From: VFMC01 sp050248155
GTDB lineage: Bacteria; Actinomycetota; Acidimicrobiia; Acidimicrobiales; Ilumatobacteraceae
Length of the DNA stretch: 64,000 bases
NCBI GenBank assembly: GCA_050248155.1
Contig: JBFWSW010000008.1
Location: 1 to 64,000, forward strand
Direction of reading: 5' to 3'
The translations under genes and the position numbers were made by a program. The notes under the pieces were generated by a model. That model did not search any database. It was not told where the DNA came from and worked only from the letters and a program-made list of their open reading frames with translations. Below are positions 26,403-34,504 of the stretch, in pieces. Numbering within the stretch: the stretch's first letter is position 1; the number at the start of each line of letters is the position of its first letter.

Positions 26403-27284
26403 TCAGGCGTCGTCGTCGCCGGGGTGCTGCTCGCGGAGGAAGCGCTCGAAGTCGGCGGCGAGGTCGTCGGCGCTGGGCAACGACGCTTCGGCGCGTCGGT
26501 CGTGGTCGCTCTCGAGCATCGACACGTAGGCGGCCGCCTGCCGGTCCTCGGCGACGGCTTCGTCGTGCAGGGTGCGCCAACGGGCGACCTCGTCGTCGAG
26601 TCGCGCCGCGCCAGTCGGCACACCGAGCACGTGCTCGAGGTGGCGGAGCAGTGCGGCCGACGAGAGCGGGTGGCGCGCGTTGCCCAAGTAGTGGGGCACA
26701 CCCACGCGCAGCGAGATCGCCGGGATGCCCTCGCGGTCGAGCCGCTCCTGCAGCACGCCGACGAGGCCGGTCATGCCCTGGTACTGCGGACGGCTGAGGC
26801 CCAGCGCGGCGACGAGACCGTCGTTGGTGCTGCTCCCCACGACCTGCGGCAGACGGGTGTGTGGGATGGCCTCCGCTGCCGCGCCGACGGTGACGACGAC
26901 CTCGCAGCCGAGCTCGCGCGCCACGGTGACGATGCAGTCGGCGAAGGTGGCGTAGCGCAGATGGGGCTCGACGCCTGACAGCACGACGAGATCGTGCGGA
27001 CCGTCGGAATGGCGCGAGACGCGGAAGTCGTTCGCCGGCCAGCGGATGACCCGGTTCTCGTCGTCGTCCAGAAAGACCTCGGGACGCTCCTGCGTGAAGT
27101 CGAAGAACGGGTCGGGATCGATCGACGCGACGATCGGGCTGACGACGTCGTCGAGCAGCTGGTCGAGCGCCCGCGTCGCGACCTCGGCGACGTCGAACCA
27201 GCCGCGCAGTGCGACCACCATGATCGGCGAGCGCAACGGTGCCAGCTGATCGAACGAGGTGGTGAGCACCTCGGTGACGTTCAC
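26403..27284 (-). CDS. PAC2-family protein (proteasome-assembly-chaperone-like)
   Basis: This 293-residue protein has the PAC2 fold. Recognisable phrases are VVALRGWFDVAEVATRALD (about 22-40), DLVVLSGVEPHLRYATFAD, VVTVGAAAEAIPHTR and ISLRVGVPHYLG. Bacterial PAC2 proteins occur with or without a proteasome and their role is unclear. ATG 27284 overlaps the serC stop (ATGA). No proteasome genes are in the window. Confidence 0.85.
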   Translation of the reverse strand: MNVTEVLTTSFDQLAPLRSPIMVVALRGWFDVAEVATRALDQLLDDVVSPIVASIDPDPFFDFTQERPEVFLDDDENRVIRWPANDFRVSRHSDGPHDLVVLSGVEPHLRYATFADCIVTVARELGCEVVVTVGAAAEAIPHTRLPQVVGSSTNDGLVAALGLSRPQYQGMTGLVGVLQERLDREGIPAISLRVGVPHYLGNARHPLSSAALLRHLEHVLGVPTGAARLDDEVARWRTLHDEAVAEDRQAAAYVSMLESDHDRRAEASLPSADDLAADFERFLREQHPGDDDA

Positions 27285-28441
27285 ACGAGCGCCTCGACCA
27301 CGACATCGATGCAGCGGGTGAGCGCTTCGACGTCGGCAGGTTCGATCGCCGGGAACATCCCGACGCGCAACTGGTTGCGGCCGAGCTTCCGGTAGCTGTC
27401 GGTGTCGACGATGCCGTGGACCCTCAGCGCAGCGTTGATGTGGGCCGCGTCCACGCCCCCGTCAGCGGGCGACGCGATGTCGATCGTGCCCACCACCGCC
27501 GACCGCTTCAGCGGATCGGTGACGAAGGGCTGGGCCCACGGGCGTGACTCGGCCCACGCGTAGAGGATGGCGGCCGAGGTGGAGCTGCGCCGGTGGCACC
27601 AGTCGAGTCCGCCGTTCTCGAGCATCCACTGGATCTGTTCGTCGAGCAGCACGAGCGTGCCGATCGCCGGGGTGTTGTAGGTCTGGTTCAGCAGGCTGTT
27701 CTCGAGCGCGATGTGCAGGTCGAGCGACGCGGGGACCCACCGTTCGGTGGCGTGGATGGCGCGGATCCGTTCGAGCGCGGCGGGGGAGCAGGCGGCGAGC
27801 CACAGCCCACCGTCGCTCGCGAAGCACTTCTGCGGTGCGAAGTAGTACACGTCGACCTCGGCGGGATCCCACAGCAGGCCGCCCGCAGCCGACGTGGCGT
27901 CGACGGCGACGATGGCGTCCGCCGACGCGCCGGCCGGCCGGAGCAGCCGCATGGCGACACCTGTCGACGTCTCGTTGTGCGTGAGCGCGTACAGATCGGC
28001 GCCCTCGACTGCCGCGAGCTCGGGATGGTCGCCTGGCTCGGCACGGACGATCGTCGGCTCGCCGAGGTGCGGCGCCGCAGCCGCGGCCTCGGCGAACTTC
28101 GAGGAGAACTCGCCGAACACGGCATGCGCGCTGCAGTCGCGGACGAGGCCGAAGGTCGCCGCGTCCCAGAACACCGTGGTGCCGCCGTTGCCGAGCACGA
28201 TCTCCCATCCGTCGGGCAGACCGAACAGCTCGCGCAGGCCTGCGCGGACCGAGCCGACGAGGTTCTTCACAGGTGCCTGCCGATGCGACGTTCCGAGCAG
28301 GTTGCTGTTGGCCTTCGCCAGCGCCAGGGCCTGCTCGGGCCTGATCTTCGACGGTCCGCACCCGAAGCGCCCATCGACCGGCAGGAGGTCGTGGGGGATC
28401 TGGATGGCGGTGGGGTCGAGGATCGGCCGATCGGAGGTCAC
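27281..28441 (-). CDS. serC: Phosphoserine aminotransferase
   Basis: This enzyme makes 3-phosphoserine from 3-phosphohydroxypyruvate and glutamate. The 386-residue protein matches the actinobacterial SerC type: DGRFGCGPSKIRPEQ near the N-terminus, LGTSHRQAPVKNLVG, GNGGTTVFWDAATFGL, and the PLP lysine in VYYFAPQKCFASDGG (about 190-204). GTG 28441 is chosen as the first codon giving a normal N-terminus; no clear Shine-Dalgarno is present. It overlaps the PAC2 gene by ATGA. Divergent from the aminotransferase at 28.6 kb. Confidence 0.93.
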   Translation of the reverse strand: MTSDRPILDPTAIQIPHDLLPVDGRFGCGPSKIRPEQALALAKANSNLLGTSHRQAPVKNLVGSVRAGLRELFGLPDGWEIVLGNGGTTVFWDAATFGLVRDCSAHAVFGEFSSKFAEAAAAAPHLGEPTIVRAEPGDHPELAAVEGADLYALTHNETSTGVAMRLLRPAGASADAIVAVDATSAAGGLLWDPAEVDVYYFAPQKCFASDGGLWLAACSPAALERIRAIHATERWVPASLDLHIALENSLLNQTYNTPAIGTLVLLDEQIQWMLENGGLDWCHRRSSTSAAILYAWAESRPWAQPFVTDPLKRSAVVGTIDIASPADGGVDAAHINAALRVHGIVDTDSYRKLGRNQLRVGMFPAIEPADVEALTRCIDVVVEALV

Positions 28442-28558
28442 GTGGTCAGTCTGTCGCCGGTCGGGTCGGTGTCCCAACGGCATTCACAAAACGTCAGCGA
28501 GGCCGTGACGCGAAAGCCACCCCGGGCTCACGGAGGGTCGCCAGTAGCATCGGAGGAC

Positions 28559-29758
28559 GTGAACCGCACCTCCCATCGTCTCGCTGCCATCGCCGAATCC
28601 GCCACCTTGGCCGTCGATGCCAAGGCCAAGGCGCTGAAGGCCACGGGCGAGAACGTCATCGGCTTCGGCGCCGGCGAACCCGACTTCCCGACCCCGGACA
28701 ACATCGTCGAGGCCGCGGCGCGTGCGTGCCGCGATCCGAAGATGCACAAGTACACGCCCGCTGCAGGGCTGCCCGAGCTGCGCGAGGCGATCGCGGCGAA
28801 GACCAAGCGCGACAGTGCCTTCGAGTGTGGGGCGAACCAGGTGCTCGTCACCAACGGGGGCAAGCACGCCGTCTTCGTCGCCTTCGCCGCACTGTGCGAT
28901 CCCGGTGACGAGGTGATCTGCCCCGCCCCGTACTGGACGACCTATCCCGAATCGATCAGCCTCGCCGGCGGCGTACCGGTGGTCGTCCAGACCGATGAGT
29001 CGACGGGCTTCCGAGTGACGGTCGAGCAGCTCGACGCGGCGCTCACCCACCGTACCAAGGCGCTGCTCTTCGTCAGCCCCGACAACCCCAGCGGGTCGGT
29101 GTACACCCCAGACGAGGTCGAGGCCATCGGCAGGTGGGCGGTCGAGAAGGGTGTCTGGGTGCTCACCGACGAGATCTACGAGCACCTCACCTACGACGAC
29201 AACCGCTTCGTCTCGATGCCCACGATCGTCCCCGAGCTCGCCGACCAGTGCATCATCGTGAACGGGGTCGCCAAGACCTATGCGATGACGGGCTGGCGCG
29301 TCGGCTGGATGATCGGCCCGAACGACATCATGAAGGCGGCGATCAACTTCCAGTCGCACTCCACCTCGAACGTCGCCAACGTGGCGCAGGCCGCCGCGCT
29401 CGAGGCGGTCAGCGGCGACCTCAGCGCGGTCGCGATGATGCGCGAAGCATTCGCTCGACGCGCCGTCACCATGCACCGGATGCTGAACGAGATCCCCGGC
29501 GTGTCGGCGATCAAGCCGCAGGGCGCGTTCTACTGCTACCCGAACTTCACCGAGCTGCTCGGCCGGCCACTCGGCCCGAACGGCACGGTGTCGGCCGACA
29601 CGCTCGCGCTCGCCGACACGATCCTCGGAGAAGCGAAGGTCGCGTTCGTGCCCGGCGAGGCGTTCGGCACGCCCGGGTACGCGCGGTTCTCGTTCGCGAT
29701 GGCCGAGGACGACATGGAGGAAGGCATCCGCCGCATCGCCAAGTTCGTCGCCGGCTGA
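28559..29758 (+). CDS. Aspartate aminotransferase (class Ib type)
   Basis: This 399-residue class I aminotransferase has FGAGEPDFPTPDNI (about 38-51), KYTPAAGLPELREAIA, SPDNPSGSVY, the PLP lysine in NGVAKTYAMTGWRVGWMIG (near residue 239) and a C-terminal arginine in YARFSFA for the substrate carboxylate. The pattern matches bacterial Ib aspartate/prephenate aminotransferases. GTG 28559 is the start; GGAGG lies unusually close. It precedes a second PLP aminotransferase gene after 9 bases. Confidence 0.9.
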   Translation: MNRTSHRLAAIAESATLAVDAKAKALKATGENVIGFGAGEPDFPTPDNIVEAAARACRDPKMHKYTPAAGLPELREAIAAKTKRDSAFECGANQVLVTNGGKHAVFVAFAALCDPGDEVICPAPYWTTYPESISLAGGVPVVVQTDESTGFRVTVEQLDAALTHRTKALLFVSPDNPSGSVYTPDEVEAIGRWAVEKGVWVLTDEIYEHLTYDDNRFVSMPTIVPELADQCIIVNGVAKTYAMTGWRVGWMIGPNDIMKAAINFQSHSTSNVANVAQAAALEAVSGDLSAVAMMREAFARRAVTMHRMLNEIPGVSAIKPQGAFYCYPNFTELLGRPLGPNGTVSADTLALADTILGEAKVAFVPGEAFGTPGYARFSFAMAEDDMEEGIRRIAKFVAG

Positions 29759-29767
29759 TCAGTCGTC

Positions 29768-30952
29768 ATGGCGCCGGCGCTCCCGCCGCTCGACGACCCG
29801 TTCGGGTTCGACCAGCTCGACCTCGAGTGGTTGCGCGCGAAGAGCGGCACCAAGTGGCACAAGCACCCCGGTCAGCTCGCTGCGTGGGTGGCCGACATGG
29901 ACTTCGCCCCGTTCGCCGGGCTCGACGACGTGCTGCGGCGCCGCGCCGACGCACACGACCTCGGGTATCCCGACTGGGGCTATCCGAACCCGAGGACGCC
30001 GGTGTGCGAGCTGTTTTCAGCTCGCGCGTCTCGGCGGTACGGCTGGACGTTCGATGCGGCCGAGGTGCGCGAGCTGTGCGATGTGACCCAAGGCGTGCAG
30101 GTCGCGCTCCAACTCGGCACGGCACCGGGTGACGGCGTCATCCTCCACACGCCGTCGTACCCGCCGCTGTGGCACGCGCTCGAGCACATGGGCCGCCGCC
30201 AGGTGGACGTGCCCGCGCACATCGGCAGTGACGGCGTGTCGTACGACTACGACGAGCTCGAGGCGCGGCTCCGCAGCGAGCCTGCGCAGGCCCTCCTGCT
30301 GTGCCATCCCCAGAACCCGACGGGTCACGTCTTCGGACGAGACGAGCTGCAGCGGTTGGCAGAGATCGCCGAGCGGCACGATCTGCTGATCATCAGCGAC
30401 GAGATCCACGCCGATCTCACGTACGCGCCGGCGAGGCACGTGCCGATCGCGTCGCTGTCACCCACGGTCGCGGCTCGCACCGTCACGATCCACTCGGCAT
30501 CGAAGGCGTTCAACGTCGCCGGCATGCGCTACGCGGTCGCTCACGTCGGTCCCGCGTCGCTGCGCGCCGCCTGGGATGCGTTGCCCGACCACCTGCTCGG
30601 CGCGCTCAACCTGATCGCGGTCGACGTCACCGAGGTGGCGTGGCGTGAGGGCGACGCGTGGCTCGACGCCGTGGTCGCCTACCTCGACCGCAACCGCCAC
30701 TGGCTGCGCAGCCTGCTCGCCGAGCACCTGCCCGATCTCGGCTACACCCCACCCGAGGCGACGTACCTCGCCTGGCTCGACTGCCGCGCGATGGGTGATG
30801 GTGACGGCCCGTTCGAGGTGTTCCGCGGGCGCAGCGTGCAGCTGACCGCCGGACCCGACTTCGGCCGTGGCGGCGATGGCTTCGTCCGTCTCAACTTCGC
30901 CACCTCGGCGTCGATCCTCGAGCTCGTCGTGCGGTCGATGGCCGGCGCCTGA
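29768..30952 (+). CDS. PatB/MalY-type PLP C-S lyase (cystathionine beta-lyase-like)
   Basis: This 394-residue protein belongs to the class I aminotransferase branch that cleaves cystathionine or cysteine. Typical features are the N-terminal KWHKHPGQLAAWVADMDF, LCHPQNPTGHVF, SDEIHADLTY and the PLP lysine in HSASKAFNVAGMRYA (about 238-252). It follows the aspartate aminotransferase gene closely and is probably co-transcribed. With MetY nearby a transsulfuration or methionine role is likely. Confidence 0.88.
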   Translation: MAPALPPLDDPFGFDQLDLEWLRAKSGTKWHKHPGQLAAWVADMDFAPFAGLDDVLRRRADAHDLGYPDWGYPNPRTPVCELFSARASRRYGWTFDAAEVRELCDVTQGVQVALQLGTAPGDGVILHTPSYPPLWHALEHMGRRQVDVPAHIGSDGVSYDYDELEARLRSEPAQALLLCHPQNPTGHVFGRDELQRLAEIAERHDLLIISDEIHADLTYAPARHVPIASLSPTVAARTVTIHSASKAFNVAGMRYAVAHVGPASLRAAWDALPDHLLGALNLIAVDVTEVAWREGDAWLDAVVAYLDRNRHWLRSLLAEHLPDLGYTPPEATYLAWLDCRAMGDGDGPFEVFRGRSVQLTAGPDFGRGGDGFVRLNFATSASILELVVRSMAGA

Positions 30953-30994
30953 ATCCGGGCAGCAGGAGCCCATGGCGGCCGGGTGTTGCCCTGT

Positions 30995-31771
30995 TCAGCG
31001 CCACCACAGAGGGTGGTGCGCGGCGAGCGCGGCGAGGGTGACGAGGCAGGCGCACTCGGCGACCTGCTCGCAGGCGCCGAGCACGTCGCCGCTGATGCCG
31101 CCGATCTTGCGGACCGCGAGCGCGCCGACCGCCGCGGCGGATGCGACAGCGACGGCGAGCACCGGGCCGATCCACCAGCCGATGGCCACCGAGCCCAGGG
31201 CCACCCCCAGCACGACCGCCACCGCAGCGCGAGCCGGGGTCGTCGACCGCCCGTAGTCGGCGCCGAGCCCGCGATGTGTCGCGAGCGGCACGGCGGCCAT
31301 CAAGGTGACGGCCACCGTCCGAGCGACCACATGTGCTGCCACGCACGACGCGAAGACCACCGACGCGCTCGGGAGCGACCCGATCGCCGCCACCCGGACC
31401 ACGATCGACGCGCAGAGAGCGGCCACGCCGTAGGTGCCGTGGCGCGGATCCTTCAGGATCTCGAGCCGTCGTTCGACCGTGTAGCCGCCGCCGAACGCAT
31501 CGGCGACGTCGGCCAAGCCGTCCTCGTGGAACGCGCCGGTCACGAGCAGTCCCACGGCGACTGCGATCCCCGCAGCAACGAGCGGCGTCGACAGCTCGAA
31601 CATCCCCGCGCCGGCACCGCCGGCCAGGGCGCCGATCACCGCTCCGGCGACCGGGAACCACACGACCATCGCCCCGAGGTCGGGCTCGCTGCGCAACCGG
31701 ATCGGCAGGCGGGTGAGGAACTGCAGCGCGGCCAGCGGGCCGATCGGGGGCAGCCCGGTCAGCCGAACCAC
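30995..31771 (-). CDS. cobS: Adenosylcobinamide-GDP ribazoletransferase (cobalamin synthase)
   Basis: This enzyme joins adenosylcobinamide-GDP and alpha-ribazole in the last steps of B12 assembly. The 258-residue membrane protein has many hydrophobic helices and the diagnostic FLTRLPI near the N-terminus and GAFHEDGLADVADAFGGG (about 81-98) with Mg-binding acidic residues. GTG 31771 overlaps the cobT end by 13 bases. It is the last gene of cobUTS. Confidence 0.92.
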   Translation of the reverse strand: MVRLTGLPPIGPLAALQFLTRLPIRLRSEPDLGAMVVWFPVAGAVIGALAGGAGAGMFELSTPLVAAGIAVAVGLLVTGAFHEDGLADVADAFGGGYTVERRLEILKDPRHGTYGVAALCASIVVRVAAIGSLPSASVVFASCVAAHVVARTVAVTLMAAVPLATHRGLGADYGRSTTPARAAVAVVLGVALGSVAIGWWIGPVLAVAVASAAAVGALAVRKIGGISGDVLGACEQVAECACLVTLAALAAHHPLWWR

Positions 31772-32745
31772 TCCCCGAACGTCGGCACCTGCGTGATGCC
31801 GTCGCACGCCATCGCGACGAGCGGCACAGCGGCCATCGCTCCCGAGCCCTCGCCGAGGCGCATCTCGAGATCGAGGAGGGGCTGCTTGCCGAGTCGCTCG
31901 AGCAGCCGGCGGTGCCCGGGTTCTGACGAGCAATGGCCGACGAGGCAGTGGTCGAGTGCGTCTCGCCGCATGCGCGCGAGCGGCATCGCCGCTGCGGTGA
32001 CGACGTAGCCGTCGATCAGGACCGGGAGCCGCCGATGCCGCGCAGCGACGATCGCCGCGGCCATTGCGACCAGCTCGGCCCCGCCCACCTCGCGCAGCAC
32101 CTCGAGGGGATCGGTGATGCCCGCCACACGGTCGACCGCGAGCCGCACCGCCTCGCGCTTGCGGTCCATGCCGGCATCGTCGAGACCGGTCCCGCGTCCG
32201 ACCCATGCTGCCACTTCGCCGCCGCCCAACGCAGCGGCGACCGCTGCCGCCGCGGTGGTGTTGCCGATGCCCATCTCGCCCAGCACGAGCAGGTCGGCGT
32301 CGAGCGCGTCGACGGCCGCACGACCAGCGGCAGCCGCCTCGTCGAAGCGCTGGACCGACATGGCCGGCTCGAACCTGATGTCACCGGTCGGTCGGCCGAC
32401 ACCGACGTCGATCGCCTCGACGCTTGCCCCGGCGACGGCAGCGAACGCGCTGACCGTCGACTTGCCTGCGCGGTACGCCGCGAGCATCGCGGCAGTCACG
32501 TCGACGGGGTACTTGCTGACGCCGGCCGCCGTCACGCCGTGGTCGGCGGCGAAGATGACCCCGGCCGGGCGCCGGACCGCCGGCGAGGTCGTGCGCTGCC
32601 ACTCGGCCACCCACGCGGCGACCTCGTCGAGTCGAGCGAGCGCGCCCGCCGGTCGCAGGATGTCGGCGGCGCGGGCGTTCACCGCCGCGGCCGACTCGTG
32701 ATCGCCGTCGGGCATCGTGGCGACGGCGTCACGCATCTCGTTCAT
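31759..32745 (-). CDS. cobT: Nicotinate-nucleotide-dimethylbenzimidazole phosphoribosyltransferase
   Basis: This enzyme makes alpha-ribazole phosphate for the lower ligand of B12. The 328-residue protein shows FAADHGVTAAGVSKYP (about 69-84), GEMGIGNTTAAAA and the C-terminal GEGSGA with the catalytic glutamate. ATG 32745 is chosen because it overlaps the cobU stop (ATGA) and GGGAG lies 8 bases upstream. Confidence 0.94.
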   Translation of the reverse strand: MNEMRDAVATMPDGDHESAAAVNARAADILRPAGALARLDEVAAWVAEWQRTTSPAVRRPAGVIFAADHGVTAAGVSKYPVDVTAAMLAAYRAGKSTVSAFAAVAGASVEAIDVGVGRPTGDIRFEPAMSVQRFDEAAAAGRAAVDALDADLLVLGEMGIGNTTAAAAVAAALGGGEVAAWVGRGTGLDDAGMDRKREAVRLAVDRVAGITDPLEVLREVGGAELVAMAAAIVAARHRRLPVLIDGYVVTAAAMPLARMRRDALDHCLVGHCSSEPGHRRLLERLGKQPLLDLEMRLGEGSGAMAAVPLVAMACDGITQVPTFGEWFG

Positions 32746-33272
32746 GACAGGTGCTCCCATGGATCCGACAGAGGGATGGCTCGTCCGGCGACCAGCAGCA
32801 GGGCGTGGTCGGCGATGTCGACGAGCCCTTGGTTGAGGCGGCCGAGCTCGTCGCGGTACTCGCGACCGAGTGCCGTCTCGGGATGGAGTCCGAGGCCGAC
32901 TTCGTTGGTCACCACCACCGTCGGACCCTCACGGGGGACGAGGCTGGTCATCAGGTCGATGCAGGCCGCCTTTCGCTGTGCAGGACCGAGGTCATGTGCG
33001 AACAGGTTGCCCATCCACACCGTGACGCAGTCGACGATCACGAGCGACGCGTCAGGTGCGGCACGGATCGCTGGTCCGAGGTCGAGTGGCGCCTCGACGG
33101 TCGACCACTCGGGTCGATCGGCACGGTGAGCGTCGATGCGCTCGCGCATGTCGTCGTCGAAGGGCTCGGCCGTGGCGATGAACGTCACGTCCCCATCGTG
33201 ACGACGACCGATCTCGACCGCAAGCGAGCTCTTCCCGCTGCGCGCGCCACCGAGGAGGATCGTCACTGCCAT
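32742..33272 (-). CDS. cobU: Adenosylcobinamide kinase / cobinamide-phosphate guanylyltransferase
   Basis: This 176-residue bifunctional enzyme phosphorylates adenosylcobinamide and adds GMP. The P-loop GGARSGKS is at residues 8-15, followed by FIATAEPFDDDMRERI, the histidine region HRADRPEW, and the VVTNEVGLGLHPE segment. It heads cobUTS. TACACT lies 9 bases before ATG 33272. Its promoter overlaps that of the divergent B12 transporter operon, but the riboswitch itself controls only the transporter side. Confidence 0.94.
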   Translation of the reverse strand: MAVTILLGGARSGKSSLAVEIGRRHDGDVTFIATAEPFDDDMRERIDAHRADRPEWSTVEAPLDLGPAIRAAPDASLVIVDCVTVWMGNLFAHDLGPAQRKAACIDLMTSLVPREGPTVVVTNEVGLGLHPETALGREYRDELGRLNQGLVDIADHALLLVAGRAIPLSDPWEHLS

Positions 33273-33276
33273 CGCG

Positions 33277-33306
33277 TTGGGAGTGTACGCACCGCTCCGC
33301 TACAGT
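33277..33306. promoter_or_regulatory. Overlapping divergent promoters of cobU and the B12-transporter operon
   Basis: Plus strand: TTGGGA (33277-33282), 18 bases, TACAGT (33301-33306), predicting a transcript start near 33313, just upstream of the riboswitch. Minus strand: TACACT (33287-33282), 9 bases before ATG 33272. The minus -10 overlaps the plus -35 region, so the two polymerases should compete. Confidence 0.5.
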
Positions 33307-33311
33307 CGCCT

Positions 33312-33430
33312 CGCTCGTCCGCAGCGAAGCCGGTTCGAATCCGGCACTGTCCCGCAACGGTGAAGCGTGTCGATCCACCCGGACCGACACGACAAGTCCG
33401 GTCGCCTGGTTCGAGTGCGATGACCACACC
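33312..33430 (+). ncRNA. Cobalamin riboswitch aptamer
   Basis: The element carries the conserved core GCCGGTTCGAATCCGGC-ACTG (about 33329-33350) with TCCCGCAACGGTGA after it, and the later AAGTCCGGTCGCCTGGT block (33394-33410). All are in the order and spacing of B12-sensing riboswitches. It lies in the 5' leader of a BtuFCD-type operon, the expected target. Borders are approximate. The GGTTCGAATCC stretch resembles a tRNA T-arm, but no tRNA is present. Confidence 0.88.
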
Positions 33431-33485
33431 CTCGAGGCAAGGGCCGGATCGGCACCGGAGCGATCGCTCCGATCGAACCCAACTT

Positions 33486-33530
33486 GTCCTCCCGTTCCGG
33501 AGGACGGTGTCCTCCAGAAAGCACGGAGGA
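33486..33530 (+). promoter_or_regulatory. Riboswitch expression platform: four-segment Shine-Dalgarno switch
   Basis: Segments are 1 GTCCTCC (33486-33492), 2 GGAGGAC (33499-33505), 3 GTCCTCC (33509-33515) and 4 GGAGGA (33525-33530), the ribosome-binding site 5 bases before ATG 33536. Pairing 1:2 frees 3 to hide 4 (off); pairing 2:3 leaves 4 open (on). All pairs are perfect. A CGGAGCGATCGCTCCG palindrome (33456-33471) lies between aptamer and platform. Which state B12 favours is inferred to be off. Confidence 0.7.
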
Positions 33531-33535
33531 TCACC

Positions 33536-34501
33536 ATGTTCAGGTGGAGACGAGCGTTCGCCCTCCCCGCAGTCGCACTCCTCGCGCTCGGCGCGTGCGG
33601 CGGTGACGACGACGACACCACGCTCGACGCGACCACGACGCCGCTCGCGACCGATGCACCGGCGACGACGCCTGCAGCCGAGACGACGTTGGCGTCGCCC
33701 AGCACCGAGGCGGCGATGCCGGTCGACATCCCGACCAAGATCGTCAGCCTCTACCCGACGGGAACGGAGATGCTGTTCGCGATCGGTGCAGACGACCAGG
33801 TCATCGCGGTCGACGACCAGAGCAACTACCCCGACGGAGCCGTTGCGAAGCAGACCGACCTGTCGGGCTTCGCACCCAACGTCGAAGCGATCGCCGCGTA
33901 CGAGCCCGATCTGGTCGTCCACGATGGCACCACCGACATCGGCACCCAGCTCGACGCGGTCGGGATCCCGCAATGGGCCGGACCGGCGGCCGAGGACTTC
34001 GACGACATCTACCAGCAGCTCGAGCAGCTCGGCGCGCTGACCGGGCACGTGGCCGAGGCCGCCGAGCTCGTCGCCCAGATGGAGACCGATGTCGACACCG
34101 CGATCGCGGCGATCCCGCCGAGCGACACGCCGCTCAGCTACTACCACGAGCTCGACAGCACGCTCTTCAGCGTGACGTCGAACACCTTCATCGGCCAGGT
34201 CTACAGCCTGTTCGACCTGCGCAACATCGCCGACACGACCGAGGCCGGAACCGATTATCCGCAGTTGAACGCGGAGTTCGTGATCAGCCAGGACCCCGAT
34301 CTCATCTTCCTCGCCGACGCCGACTTCGGTGAGTCGCCGGAAACGGTGGCGGCACGTCCGGGCTGGGAGACGATCACGGCGGTGCAGCGCGGGTCGGTGA
34401 TCCCCGTGAACACCGACATCGCGTCGCGCTGGGGCCCGCGCATCGTTGAGTTCATCGAGATCGTGTCCGACGCGATCGCGACGGCTTCGGTCGCGGGCTG
34501 A
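33536..34501 (+). CDS. btuF: Periplasmic-binding-type lipoprotein of a cobalamin/cobinamide ABC transporter
   Basis: This is the extracellular corrinoid-binding component, 321 residues. It has a signal peptide with lipobox LGAC (lipid cysteine at 21), a Thr/Ala-rich linker to about residue 58, then a type III periplasmic-binding fold (KIVSLYPTGTEMLFAIGADDQVIAVD). GGAGGA precedes ATG 33536 and is controlled by the upstream riboswitch. The riboswitch supports B12 rather than iron-siderophore as substrate. Confidence 0.87.
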   Translation: MFRWRRAFALPAVALLALGACGGDDDDTTLDATTTPLATDAPATTPAAETTLASPSTEAAMPVDIPTKIVSLYPTGTEMLFAIGADDQVIAVDDQSNYPDGAVAKQTDLSGFAPNVEAIAAYEPDLVVHDGTTDIGTQLDAVGIPQWAGPAAEDFDDIYQQLEQLGALTGHVAEAAELVAQMETDVDTAIAAIPPSDTPLSYYHELDSTLFSVTSNTFIGQVYSLFDLRNIADTTEAGTDYPQLNAEFVISQDPDLIFLADADFGESPETVAARPGWETITAVQRGSVIPVNTDIASRWGPRIVEFIEIVSDAIATASVAG

Positions 34502-34504
34502 GCG

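Noticed and set aside
30953..30994. Weak hairpin between the PatB-like gene and cobS (GGGCAGCA against TGTTGCCC)
   Set aside because: It needs a G-U pair and a long loop, with no U-tract. Too weak to call a terminator.
33326..33350. tRNA T-arm-like sequence GGTTCGAATCC
   Set aside because: It is the conserved core of the cobalamin riboswitch. No acceptor stem, D-arm or anticodon arm can be built around it.
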